Part shown: in pieces, positions 53,970 through 64,000 of the stretch
Layout of the letters: every line of letters starts with the position of its first letter
Numbering within the stretch: the stretch's first letter is position 1
Source of the DNA: Zeus faber
Lineage: Eukaryota > Chordata > Actinopteri > Zeiformes > Zeidae
Direction: 5' to 3'
DNA: 64,000 nucleotides
Assembly: GCA_960531495.1 (NCBI GenBank)
Contig: OY482850.1
Span: 219,343 to 283,342 of the forward strand
Translations under genes and position numbers: made by a program
Notes under the pieces: generated by a model
Told to the model about the DNA's origin: nothing
Database searches by the model: none
What the model saw: the letters and a program-made list of their open reading frames with translations, nothing else

Positions 53970-56030
53970 GTGGGAGTGAATCCTATATTGGTCAAATTGG
54001 TCAGCCACCACTTTATCCCGAATTTGATATACACTATCACCCCACAGGGATGACACAAATGACTTCTTAGCCTTTTGACCAGGGTCTTTTAGGTACTGGT
54101 CACCTTTTATAACAGGTGGTTGTCTTCGTAATGCGATCCTGTTGTTATCATATCTGGTGACATTCCAAATTGTCCCAAATTGCGCTTCTTCGACACTGCC
54201 TACATCACTGGCATTTGCGCTTCCTTTGTTATTTTGAAAACACTCTAATCCCTCCTCTATTGGGAAATCTGTTGCTATTGGTAATGTTACTTCGCATACT
54301 GCGTTGGATAGACGTATGTCCATATCTCGACATCTTTTCATAATTAAGTTCATAGGACTTCCATCCCATTTAGTTTTGTAATACTTGTTGTATCCACTTG
54401 ATCCTAGTTACAGTAAACATTGGATTGAACACACTACTACCTTATTATGATGTGAGAATATATTACTTGTTGTTCGTGTTTTATTCAGTTCGGCCTGTTT
54501 CAGCACCTCTTTGTCTTCTAAGCCTCTGATTTCCTGTCTCTTCTCTTCTCTACATGCATTCTGACGATTTGTACTACATAAATAGCAGTCGTCTGCGTCT
54601 ATCTGTTTTCCAGTGAACTCCACCCGTTTATACCAATTATTTGCTTTTGCTCGTTCATACAACCGGTCTTTTGTTCTTACCCTAATTGTGCATCCATAGG
54701 GGTCAGGTTCATACTGTTTTAAGGCTCTTGCTGTTGAGAGGCGGTCAACACTCCCAGTTGCATTGAACACTGATTTTGCACGTATATCGGATATAGGTGT
54801 TTGTATTGTTGTTATGATTTTAGTCACAGTAGTCACATAAGAGAATGTCGACATTATCATCTTATTTACCGTATTTTCAGAATTGGCCATTGATATCGTA
54901 GTCGCCTTTGTGCTTAGTATATTCTCTTTTGGGGTCATTGTTTGGGTCGTCTCTGCCTTTGTTTGCATTGTTGTTGTCCAATTTACTTCACCCTGTAAAG
55001 TGGCTGCCATACCATTTGTTGTTAACATTTTAACCCATAAGGAGGGGCTTGCATTGTTATCATTACCAATTGTTTTTAGGGCGTTTGTTGGTTTGTTCGT
55101 GGCCGTTGTTTTCTCCATAGTCGTAGTTAGGTTCTTTCTTGGTTCTATTGTCACTGAGGCTCTTTCTAATTTGTTAGAAACCAAAGTGTGTGCTAGCTTA
55201 TTGGCTACTGAAGTTTCATTTTTTTTATTCGTAACTGGGGTTGGGCCTACTTTACCCATAATAGGAGTTGGGTCTATTTTATCAACAATCGGAGTTGCGT
55301 TTACTTGATTAAAAATTTAAAGTTGGGTTTACTTTATCAACAATCAGAGTTTGGTCTACTTTATCAATAATCAGAGTTGCATTTACTTTATCAGGAATCA
55401 AAGCTGTGTTTACTTTTGACTTACTTTGTTCAGACTGAGAGGCCTTGTCTTTTTGCTTTTGTGTCATACCAGAGGCTTCTGCTTCTTGTTTGAGATCTGT
55501 TGTTAGTTCTAATTTTATTTGCGGGAACTGGCCTCTTCTTATTTCTAATTTATACTTATTTTTATCGTGGTCCCATTGTTTTTGTGGTTGTACCCTAAAA
55601 CATCAGTAGGTTTGTTCTTTCCGGATATCTATTTTACACTGGTTTTGTCCCCAGGTTTGAAGTTTGTGTTTCTGGTGCATAGCTTCCCCATATAGTTGTT
55701 TTCCTTCTACCTTGACAGTAAAAGTAATTTGTTTGTCCACGAGTTTTAATTCTTGTGGTGGTATCTGAGGTTATAAAGCCATTTTTTCGGACCTCTTTTC
55801 TCTTGCTTTGTTTAGTCTTCGTGAATGTCTCAGGATTGGCATTTGTTGCAACACTTTCATGCTTTCTTTGGTGCTGTCTCTCGATATCTGGTGATTCCGG
55901 GTCTGCCATGTTGATGGTACGTCCCCCTTACTCTGGATCCGTCCTTGGGACAATGGGATCTGCTCCAGTCCATATTAGGAACAGGCTCGCCAGTTTCAGC
56001 ACAATCCTCGGCAATGTGGAATATGGAATA
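53970..56030 (-). pseudogene. env: Endogenous retrovirus env (surface subunit), truncated
   Basis: The env gene follows integrase on the minus strand. An N-terminal piece is at 55909-55634 (92 codons, basic, starting MADPESPDIE). The 283-codon frame 55259-54408 is very rich in Thr and Asn with many potential N-glycosylation sites (NAT, NKT), then a charged Cys-containing part. 54353-53895 adds more, with FGTIWNVT. Thr-rich glycosylated surface subunits are usual in gamma/epsilon-like fish retroviruses. Frame breaks occur near 55310-55630 and 54380. The cleavage site, fusion peptide and transmembrane subunit are absent because the copy stops at about 53970. It is non-functional. Confidence 0.6.
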
Positions 56031-56154
56031 TAGGCTTGTGTATGGCAGATAGTTGTTTAATATATTCCCTTATTTCCAATTGCAGTTGTTCCAACGGAGG
56101 TCCCTTATGGGGTCTTCTAATGTTAGGTGCAGGCATGGGTCGACCCGTGAGCAT

Positions 56155-56810
56155 TTAATACGTTAAATGTGTCATTCTATTAGCTTGCATGTGATAAATC
56201 ATTTGTGCTCGTGGGAGTGCATCTACCGAATTCAATTTAGCACTTGCACAAATTTTGTTTATTTTTGTCTTTATTGTCCCATTCACTCTTTCCACCATCC
56301 ACTGTGACTGAGGATGGTATACACAACCCAACCTTTGTTTGACATGCAGCTGCTGTATGACTTGTTTTACTATTTTTTGAATAAATGCAGAGCCATTGTC
56401 TAAACTTATTTCTGTCGGAATTCCAAACCTTGGCATGACTTCTCTCGTCAGAAATTTGATTACAGTGGCCACACTTTGATCTTTTGATAGGACTGCCTCT
56501 ACCCATCTGCATGGTCCCTAAGGTGTGGGAATGTATCACAATGGAGTAGTAATTGTTTTTTCTTTCATTATTTTTTGCACATACCTCACATTCATTGAGT
56601 TAATCAATTAACCATTGTTTGCAGGTATGGCGACCAAAAACCTTGTTTTCTGATTCTTCTCACTACTTTCCCCCTTGCGCCGCAATGGTCAAAACGATGC
56701 ACATTAGTGATAAGCAAACCCAACAACGCTGTTGGTGTTAACAACATCCCATCATGAGTTCTCCATAACCCTGTGGGGGTGCGCACAGCACCCCTTTTCA
56801 GCCACATGTT
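56155..56810 (-). pseudogene. pol: Endogenous retrovirus integrase, broken
   Basis: Minus strand: a zinc-binding part within 56807-56604 (VHRFDHCGARGKVVRRI) precedes a core in 56540-56155 with ISLDNGSAF (second catalytic Asp) and ERVNGTIKTKINK (catalytic Glu). The usual Gly after YHPQSQ is Trp. The stretch with the first catalytic Asp is shifted and stop-containing (56560-56480). The integrase start lies only about 200 bp after the RT active site, so RNase H and the RT thumb are missing. The core resembles gamma/epsilon-type retroviral integrase rather than gypsy. Confidence 0.8.
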
Positions 56811-56999
56811 ATGCTCATAAACTCCAGCTTTGTCTTGCGTCTTTGCATGCGGACAAGATCTTCTTCAGTAGGGGAAGCCTCAGGCATGGACAGGCATGGC
56901 ATGTTTGATGTGCGACCAGCCTCCCTAAATGTTCTACTTCTGTCTGGCAGTACTGCAATTTTTTCTGTGACACCTTGTGTCCCCCCATTGCCAATTTGC

Positions 57000-57950
57000 T
57001 TTAGACGGCCATGGAATCCTCATTACATTGCGCCAATGTGGGAGAGCATATCAGAAGATCATCCAAGTACTGGCTCAGTGTCCTGTGTAACACCAGCTCT
57101 TCCAAATCATTTTTCAGTACCTGGTTAAACACATGTGCAGAATGTTTAAATCCCTGTGGCATTCTTGTATATGTGTATTCTGTACCTCTATACGTGAATG
57201 TAAACATATGTCTGCTTTCTTCTGCAAGTGGCACACAGAAAAATGCCCCACATAAGTCAATCACTGTGTAATATTTTGCATCAGGAGGAACATTGGTCAG
57301 TGTGTGCGGGTTTGGAACTTCTGCCTGCATGTCTTCTACAACGTCATTTATGGCATTACAATCACTTTTTGTTTCTATCAATACACCCGCAGCTATTAGA
57401 CCTTCTATAGTAGGGGCTATTCCTATCTCAGCCTCGGGTTTCATGTAGTACTGTTTTCGCCATGGTAGTTTAGCATTTGGTCTAGTTTGGATTCTTACTG
57501 TTAGCTGAATGCACTAATCCTACATCGGTGTAAAACTTTGACCATACCTGTTCGGGTACTCTGGCTGCCATCCCTGTCTATATCTTCATCTGCCTGTCAT
57601 TGTGTGGCTTTCCTGTTGCCATCGGTTCCTGTTCTTTCCGGACCACTTCCACTTCTTGTAAAACCCCTGTCATGTGTGTATAACACAAGAATTTTAAATA
57701 CTTTCCGCAACATGAGTGGAGAATTAATGGGTTATCTGTTCCCTCCCATTTTAGTTGTTTTTCGTAGAATATCATTGCCCCAAGTGTTTAGCTTCAAAAC
57801 CCTTGTTTAGCAGTAGAGTAATGTGAGGTGCTTTGTCAGTGTCTCTAAACCAATTTTTTATTGCTGATGATTGATCTGCATCCTGTGCTGTCATGGCTGC
57901 TCCTTGTGGTCCAATTACTATGTGTTGTGATTCTATCATTACTTTTTTTT
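57000..57950 (-). pseudogene. pol: Endogenous retrovirus reverse transcriptase, broken
   Basis: Minus-strand frame 57444-57001 (147 codons) contains IAPTIEGLIAAGVLIETKS, YYTVIDLCGAFFCVPLAEES, YTRMPQGFKHSAHVFNQVL and the intact catalytic QYLDDLLICS at about 57030-57055. The wording YTRMPQGFK and YLDDLL is typical of gamma/epsilon retroviruses. Upstream sequence to 57950 holds further shifted RT start sequence. The connection and RNase H domains are deleted downstream, so even with intact palm residues the gene is dead. Confidence 0.88.
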
Positions 57951-58116
57951 CCCTGTGGCTTTCTTTGCCATTCCTTTTCTAATTGTGGGACCTGTTGTGG
58001 ATCATACATCCGGGTGCAATGATATCCTGTCCTTGATTCTCTTGCCTGTGGGATTTGAGCTCTAATGCAGCTTCCCCACTAACTCATTGTTACATTGACT
58101 TGCTCTTGAATGTCCC

Positions 58117-58580
58117 CTATCCAATGTTTGTGGCATCCATGTTTGCTGTGTCTGGTTTTGATACTACCATTTGAGGTACTATCCCTGTATGTTCAATCAA
58201 TATGCCTTGTGGTGTGCATAATATTTGTGTTCCTAATTTGAATAATGCATTTCTTCCTATTAAATTGACCGGTGTGGTGTCTGAAACCAAGATGGGTAGC
58301 GTAGATGCACATCCGTGCAGCTTTAGTGTCACTGGAGCTTAGGTCAGTGTCACTGTCACCTATCACATAGGTGTTAACTGTGTTTGTCCAGAGAATCCTA
58401 CAGTTTTGGCAAATTTTACTGCCATGGGGAGGTGAGAGGCATATTTTGAACCTACAAATGTGTAAGTTGCTCCAGTATCAGCCATCATTGGTGTGCCTCT
58501 ATCACTTATTAGAACCTTCAGTATTGGTTCCTCATCAGCCTGTTTTATAATTGCTACATGCTGACCCTCCACCTGTGGAT
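58117..58580 (-). pseudogene. Endogenous retrovirus protease, broken
   Basis: The minus strand reads TPMMADTGATYTFVGSKYA, a retropepsin active site (DTGA), then after a stop PILVSDTTPVNLIGRNALFK, the second half with the conserved GR[ND] turn. It lies between gag zinc knuckle and RT, the normal order. A stop and frameshift at about 58340 separate the halves. Confidence 0.82.
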
Positions 58581-58679
58581 TCTCTGGGCACCCCTAGTAC
58601 CCTTGACCCATCCAGGGTCCTACCTGTCTCTGTTGGCCGTTTCCTTGTCCTTGCTATCCCTGCCACTGCTGTCCCTGCT

Positions 58680-59630
58680 GCTTTGGGGGGTAGGGTTTAG
58701 CTAAACAATCCCTGCTAAAGTGTCCTTCCTGGTTACATCCCCAACATATTTTAGGCACTCTGCGCTGTCCAGGAGGTCCCTGCTTTTGAGCATACTTAGG
58801 CGATCCCTATATTGATTCTGTTTCTTCCCAAAATTTGGATTCCAACTATTATGTAAGTATACATTAACAACAGGTGGGGTGGGTGGCCCTTGGCCCTGAG
58901 GCTGTTGTGCCAGGGGAGAGAACACCTGGGGTGGAATCTGAGGAAGGAACACTTGAGGTGGGGCCTGTTGGACAAAAGGTGTGATTGTGGCAGGTGCTGC
59001 AACAACTGCCTGTTTCTTCTTATCTTTCTTGTCATCTCCTCCAACTGGAGCTGAGAAAACTTTCTCTGCACCTCTTTGCTTTGCTCTCGGATTCTTTGTT
59101 CGTTTTGACGATGTCTGTCCACTGCATGAACCAGATGATCGCTGAACTCTTCATGGGATCACCACATCTTCTAGCTTGTTTTTAATTGAGCTAGGCATTG
59201 TCTCTATTATGGAGATTCTGAACAAGATCGAGACCAATGGATCCTCCTCAGGATCTTTCTCTGTTTCCATGCGCCATCTCATTACTTGTTTCTGCAGGAA
59301 CAATGCAGGATTCTCTGTGTCGCCGATTGTATGGCCCCTCAGGCTCTTGTAATCCACATGGGTTGGGTACTCTGAGTATACTCCAAGATAATTGTCTGTA
59401 TCTGTCAAACATAGTCCCCTCAAAGGCCTCATCCAGCAGCTGCCCCAAACCCCCGTTCTCCAGTATGCTCTCCATCTTGGATATCCCTAGCACTCTGGTC
59501 AAGAAAACTTTCAGGTCACCCCTTTTTACATCAGATTTTGCTTGGTTCCAGTGTATTTTCTTCCAAATGTTTGAATCCAGAACAGATAGGAACGTTGTCT
59601 CGAGATCCAGACATTCTTAGGTCTGGACCT
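58680..59630 (-). pseudogene. gag: Endogenous retrovirus gag, broken
   Basis: Capsid-like sequence is in 59432-59151 (ENPALFLQKQVMRWRME, then SILFRISIIETMPSSIKNKL). A coiled, Gln/Arg-rich and Pro-rich linker follows (59122-58850). A zinc knuckle CWGCNQEGHFSRDC is readable in a third frame at about 58743-58702; it is a single CX2CX4HX4C, as in gammaretroviruses. Several shifts break the gene. The start near 59620 is not clear and no 5' LTR abuts it; the LTR at 59815 is a separate insertion. Confidence 0.78.
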
Positions 59631-59809
59631 TTTTGGTCATGACAGAGCTACCGTTCTCAGGTGTGGGAACACTTTGACCTGGTATCTCCTAATAAAGTGA
59701 GTCCAACGTACACATCAAATTAAATGTATACAAATACTGTGAATGACTTGAAGCCTTATCATATAATGTAGACTAATAATTTATTTTTATAGGTCCAGTG
59801 CTTGCTGTG
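59631..59809. other. Short unassigned stretch
   Basis: Possible retroviral leader (it would be upstream of gag on the minus strand), but no primer-binding site or LTR was identified. Confidence 0.35.
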
Positions 59810-59814
59810 CACTC

Positions 59815-60222
59815 TGTAACGGGTGTGGTTAGGACCCAATTGCAGCACAAAGACAGGCAGGGATATTTGGCAATGTCTTTTATTTGTAGAGCGGACGGAA
59901 GACAGGCAGGGAACAGGCAGGATACATCGTCGGGGACAGGCAGGTTCGATAACGAGGAGTGCAGACAGAAGACAGGCGGAGTGGCAGGCAGGATATGTGG
60001 TCAGAGCGAGGCAGAGTCGGTAGCGGGGAATTAGTCCGGAGAAGGCTGGAGAGTCTGGTGCAAGCATCGAAGACAATCTGGCAATGGGTGACTGGTGAGA
60101 GAGGCATATATAGGGGTTAGATTGCAGATCTGGAACAGCTGTGTGCGCAGGTGAATAGAGTTGGGCTAATGGGATAGGTATGGAGAGGGAGGGGAAAGTA
60201 GAAGAAGGCGGAGATCATGACA
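59815..60222 (-). mobile_element. Solo LTR with clean target duplication
   Basis: A 408-bp LTR, TGTAACGGGT...ATCATGACA on the plus strand, with TG...CA ends. It is flanked by the 5-bp duplication CACTC (59810-59814 and 60223-60227). On the minus strand it has a TATA box CCCTATATATGCC (about 60102-60114) and AATAAAAGACATTGCC (about 59880), so it reads minus. No internal sequence is present. It is a gypsy-type or related LTR, not assigned to the neighbouring retrovirus. Confidence 0.88.
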
Positions 60223-60466
60223 CACTCGCAGTCAGTGTATAACAATAATACGTCTTCCATGCTGAGACATTACAGAGCTAAGCGAGTTATGTGGATAACA
60301 CCAACAGCCAAGGCAAGCCACTTTACCATGGAATCTATGGGATACTGGACTCATACAGTACCTTAAATTTTATCACATCGTCCAGCAGTAACAAATCAGC
60401 AAAAGTTATTGAACAGTTGTTCAAAATAGAATGTGTAAATTACTCTTATATATATACATATATATG

Positions 60467-61366
60467 TGACCCACCGCAGCAAAATCCGCTACGTCACGCA
60501 TTTCAAAAATCGCCACAAACAGCCAAATAAGTTTAAAAAAACCTTTCGAGAAGGAAAATTTGATTTTTCCAGTTTTGTGTTCCTTTGTGTTTTTTTATCT
60601 CTCAGTGTATTTTCAAATCCGAGTTGGATTCATAAATGGTAGATAAATCTTAAACCGTTGAGTTAAATATTACCGTGAAATTAAATGGGGAAGCACAGCT
60701 CCTTCACTTCCGAAGAAGAAAAAAGCTGACGTCACTTCTGTAAAGAGATGGATTAAGCGCAGCAAGAGGATTCTTTCGTTTCGGTTCTCTGTGAAAACTT
60801 TCATCTCCGCGTTGTTATGGATTACGAGAAGTGGGTGACGGAAGTTCTAAATCATATATCGGAATTTAATCCGGCCAGTGTGATAGATCCAAGTTAGTGT
60901 AAGCAGCTCGTTCTGGACTACATCTTTCGTGATGATAGTCAGTTCTCCAACAGCGACGCAGAGAACAACAGCGCTGCTGAATCTGATATTATCCCGGACT
61001 CAAACATTTCAAACAACGGATTTCTACCTGAATGTGACGATGAAACTGAATATTTTCAAGGACCACCAGAGGAGACCGACAATGCGCCCGTTGTTGTTAC
61101 AACGAAATAAGTTGATGACGTGATGAAGTCCGTTGAGGTTGGTGATGCAGATTATGATCAAGTAGCAATGGACAAGATTCTCAAGTTTACCTGCAAATGT
61201 GGCCAGGGGCGAAAAGAAAACGGCAGGCTTAACCAGGAATCATGTACAAAGAAATTGGATCCTGACTTTATATATAGATCATGCTACATGATAGCAGCCT
61301 TAACAAAGCAGGAAACAGACATGTTTATGAAATCACTTCAGACAACAAGAAAATGCCAACCAAAAT
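60467..61366 (+). pseudogene. CKCG/NCSGQNKN element, 5' terminus and N-terminal coding part
   Basis: The terminal repeat TGACCCACCGC starts at 60467. After about 350 bp of AT-rich leader a reading frame begins at the ATG near 60818: MDYEKWVTEVLNHISEFNPA, then a stop, an acidic stretch (DSQFSNSDAENNSAAESDI), VDDVMKSVEVGDADYDQ, ILKFTCKCGQGRKENGRLNQ and IYRSCYMIAALTKQETDMF. The acidic N-terminus followed by a Cys cluster suggests a regulatory head and a metal-binding domain. The same text occurs at 14158-13900 (minus). Stops at about 60898 and 61108 break it. It is cut at 61367 by a LINE 3' end, so the catalytic part, if present, lies beyond the window. Confidence 0.7.
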
Positions 61367-61618
61367 AAATCAGAATCAGAATCAGAAATACTTTAATAAT
61401 CCCAGGGGGAAATTACTTTCGTCACAACTCCAATCTACATACAACATATTTACAAACAACATATTAACATACAACATATAATAATTATTAAGAAACATAT
61501 TTATATATAAATAAATATATAAACATATCTATATACACATGGTAAAGGTAAAATGTACAGTTAAAAATGTGCAAGAAGAAGAAAGTGCAGAAGTGGATAT
61601 CTGTCTTTTGAGGTCAGA

Positions 61619-62949
61619 TTACAGAGAGGGGGTGTCTGACTCTCTGAGGGAGGCGTAGAGATTGATGACCACAGGCAGGAATGGTTTCCTGTGGCGCACT
61701 GTGGTGCATCTGGGTAAGAGGAGTCTTCTGCTGAAGGTGCTCCTCTGCTGGGCAAGTGTGTCGTAGAGAGGGTGTGAGACATTTTCCAAGATGGACTGAA
61801 GCCTGGACAGCATCCTCCTCTCTGCCACAGTCGTGAGGGTGTCCAGCTCCTCCCCTACTACATCACCGGCCCTCCTGATTAGTTTGTTTAGTCTGTTGTT
61901 GTCTGCGACCCTCAGCCCACTGCCCCAGCATGTGACAGCGAAGAAGATGGTACTGGCCACAACAGACTCATAGAACATCCTCAGCCTCGTCAGGCAGATG
62001 TTAAAGGACCTCAGCCTCCGTAGGAAATAGAGTCGGCTTTGGCCCTTTTTGTAGACTGCCTCTGTGTTTCTGGTCCAGTTCAACTTGTTATTGAAGTACA
62101 CCCCCAGGTACTTGTACTCCTCCACAGTGTCCACAGTGTCCGTGGCCCCTGGATGGAAACAGGGGCCACGGATGCTTTTGCCCTCCTCAGATCCACTATG
62201 AGCTCCTTTGTCTTAGTCACATTGAGCTGCAGATGGTTCAGCTCACTCCAGGTGACAAAGTTGCCCACAACAGTCCTGTATTCACTCTCATCACCCTTTT
62301 TAATACAACCAACTATTGTTGAGTCATCAGAAAACTTCTGAAGGTGGCAGGACACAGTGCAATAGTTGAAGTCTGAGGTGAAGAGGGTGAAGAGGAAGGA
62401 AGAGAGGACAGTCCCCTGTGGGGCCCCAGTGTTGCTGACTACCCTGTCCAACACACAGTTCTGTAGGCGTACATACTGTGGTCTGCCCGTCAGGTAATCA
62501 ACAATCCAGGACATGATGGGGGCCTCCACCTGCATCGCAGCCATCTTCTCACCCAGGAGAGCCGGACGGATGGTGTTGAAAGCATCGGAGAAATCAAAGA
62601 ACATGACTCTCACAGTGCTCGCCGGCTTGTCCAGAGTGTAGACTCTGTTCAGCAGGTAGATGGTGCTGTCCTCAACTTCCAGGCGGGGCTGGAAGGCGGA
62701 CTGTAGTGGATCAGTGAAAGGCCTGACCATAGGCCTTAGCTGTTCCAGGGCGAGCCTCTCGAACGTCTTCATGATGTGGGACGTCAGAGCCACCGGTATG
62801 CAGTCCTGAGGGCCGCTGGGACGCGGCGTCTTCGGCACAGGAACGAGGCAGGACGTCTTCCACAGCACAGGGACCCTCTGGAGGTGCAGGCTCAGGCTGA
62901 AGACTTGGCTGAGTACTCCACATAGCTGGGGGGCACAGGCTTTAAGCAC
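61619..62949 (-). pseudogene. LINE reverse transcriptase and C-terminus, one frameshift
   Basis: From 62949 the frame (289 codons) reads RVPVLWKTSCLVPVPKTPR, QSAFQPRLEVEDS, VMFFDFSDAFNTIRP, NTGAPQGTVLSSFLFTLFTS, CHLQKFSDDSTIVG (FSDD replaces FADD but both catalytic Asp residues remain) and NVTKTKELIVDLRRAK. A shift at about 62130, beside a 9-bp duplication TCCACAGTG and an 11-bp hairpin, moves to the frame 62134-61619, which gives EEYKYLGVYFNNKLNW, SRLYFLRRLRSFN and CWGSGLRVADNNRLNKLIRR, and ends TPSL at a stop. Only one clear lesion is seen, so this copy is younger than the LINE at 2336. Confidence 0.85.
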
Positions 62950-64000
62950 CCTGGGAAATATACCGTTGGGGCCTGGGCTGTCTTCTCACCAGGTCAGGCG
63001 TGAAGGACACTGTAGAGGTGACAGTTGGGGGAGGGGTGGGGTCCTCAGGTTGTGGAGGACATGATGTAGAGCAGGGGGAGGGGTGGAGTAGGTGGGAGTG
63101 AACTGAGGCGGTGAGGAGCAGACAAGGGGTCTCTAAGGAGGAGGAGTAGGGGGAGATAAAGTGGCAGTAGTTGTTGAGCAGCCAGCAGCAGAGATTTGTG
63201 GGGGATGGGCCGCAGTATCAAACCTATTAAAAAATAGGTTCAGTTCATTGGCCCGGTCCGCACGGCCCTCAACCCCATGCCACCAGTCTTCTGGAACCAA
63301 GTGATGGTTCTCATGCCACTCCACACATCCCTCATGTTGTTTAGCTGGAGTCTTTTTTCCAGCTTTCTTCTATAACTGTCTTTTGCCTCCTTGATTGTAA
63401 GTTTGAGTACCCCTTGCACTCTCCTCACCTCATCATTGTCATCTCTGAATGCCGTCTTCTTTTCGTTCAGGATGGCCTTAATGTCCTTAGTGATCCATGG
63501 TTTATTGTTGGCGTAACAGGTGACAGTCCGAGCTGGGACATTGCAGTCCACACAGAAGTTGATATAGTCCGTGATGCACTCCGTGAGCCCATCAATGTCC
63601 TCCCTGTGGGGCTCACAGAGTGCAGGCCAGTCAGTCACTTCAAAGCAGTCCTGCAGTGCCTCATAAGCCTCCTCCGACCACCTCCTCACAGTCCTTGTGG
63701 TCGTAGGCTTCCTCTTCTCCAGAGGCACATAGCAGGGTTTGAGGTGAACCAGGTTGTGATCTGACCTTCCCAGAGAGGGGAGAGAAGAGGAGATGTATGC
63801 ATCCTTAATGTTAGCATACATCAGGTCCAGGGTCCTCTCCTCTCTGGTAGGACAGCTCACGTACTGTTTGAAAGTCGGCAGAACTCTGTTCATGGTGACA
63901 TGGTTAAAGTCTCCTGACATGATGATGAGGGCACTGGGATGTTGAGTTTGAAGTTTGGAGATGGTGGTGTGTATGATGCTGCAGGCAGATGTTGGGTTTG
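62950..64000 (-). pseudogene. LINE endonuclease C-terminal part and linker
   Basis: The frame 63920-63240 begins inside the endonuclease at MSGDFNHVTM (catalytic-region GDFN), then TREERTLDLMYANIKDAYIS and GRSDHNLVHLKP (the SDH catalytic triad), and continues to the linker NVPARTVTCYANNKPWITKD. Upstream text to 64000 belongs to the same domain, cut by the window edge. Between 63240 and 62950 the frame shifts through a Pro-rich stretch into RT. Confidence 0.82.

Larger units (their letters stand above)
61367..64000 (-). mobile_element. L2/CR1-group LINE, runs off the window
   Basis: The 3' end at 61367 shows AATCAGAATCAG short repeats on the plus strand and a CTTTAATAATCCCAGGGGG block, which is the typical 3' end of fish L2/CR1-group LINEs (short-repeat tail rather than poly(A)). 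ORF2 occupies 61619 to beyond 63920 on the minus strand. It inserted into the CKCG-type element; the second target site is outside the window. Confidence 0.88.

Noticed and set aside
54883-55308. Hydrophobic 141-codon frame on the plus strand resembling a membrane protein
   Set aside because: It is the antisense of the Thr/Asn-rich retroviral env frame at 55259-54408; Thr/Asn codons read backwards give Val/Gly/Phe-rich text.
59640-60222. LTR at 59815-60222 as the 5' LTR of the adjacent retrovirus
   Set aside because: It has its own 5-bp duplication on both sides and 180 bp separate it from gag, so it is an independent solo LTR.

Overview
This window looks like repeat-dominated intergenic or intronic DNA from a teleost fish. 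The evidence is the mix of families: L2/CR1-group and L1-group LINEs, tRNA-headed SINEs containing the box known from the zebrafish DANA SINE, Tc1-like and hAT DNA transposons, Ty3/gypsy chromoviruses, gypsy elements of the cod Gmr1 type, an endogenous retrovirus, and long CA/TG microsatellites. I found no complete host gene, no functional tRNA or rRNA gene, no CRISPR array and no bacterial-style operon. One possible host exon (24830-25005, minus) is the only non-transposon coding candidate. Nearly all open frames are decayed transposon pieces or chance frames in a GC-rich LINE tail.

Layout. 1-2030 is unique-looking AT-rich DNA with a hairpin-forming inverted repeat. 2336-6350 is an L2-type LINE split by a solo LTR, which is itself split by an L1 tail, with target duplications at both levels. 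6350-8100 is mostly unassigned. 8108-11290 is a mosaic of SINE, L1, hAT, SINE, Tc1-like and L1-tail pieces. 11290-15560 holds two retroviral env-LTR remnants around a decayed transposase-like element. 16600-17380 is a dispersed repeat that recurs at 50190-50875. 17795-19149 is an L1 tail. 19300-21900 is the gag-protease-integrase part of a Gmr1-like gypsy element (minus), followed by a Tc1-like piece. 22515-25826 is largely unassigned. 25827-29806 runs hAT, L1 tail, SINE, chromovirus, LTR. 29807-33650 holds no recognised gene, but contains a (CA)n tract and a promoter-like array of inverted CCAAT boxes ending in a TATA box.

33652-40020 is a second Gmr1-like element (minus) split by a 4.6-kb L1 copy (34291-38880). 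40050-47359 is another L1 (plus) split by a 2.74-kb hAT transposon (40607-43346). 47360-48106 is an internally deleted relative of the element at 12335-14158. 48591-49046 is an LTR. 50880-53965 is a chromovirus with a long open integrase frame but a missing reverse transcriptase core. 53970-59630 is a decayed endogenous retrovirus (minus). 59815-60222 is a clean solo LTR. 60467-61366 is the 5' part of the transposase-like element, cut at 61367 by the 3' end of a nearly intact L2/CR1-group LINE that runs off the window.

Two patterns link these pieces. First, six separated GC-rich blocks are copies of one L1 3' untranslated region, about 2.3 kb long and G-rich on the sense strand. Second, three separated loci (12335-14158, 47360-48106, 60467-61366) belong to one element family whose protein has CKCG, PRKCGLFG and NCSGQNKN motifs and whose outer ends carry 11-bp matching inverted termini. 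That family is the best candidate here for something poorly described. Family names come from reading translated motifs and from memory; no database search was possible.
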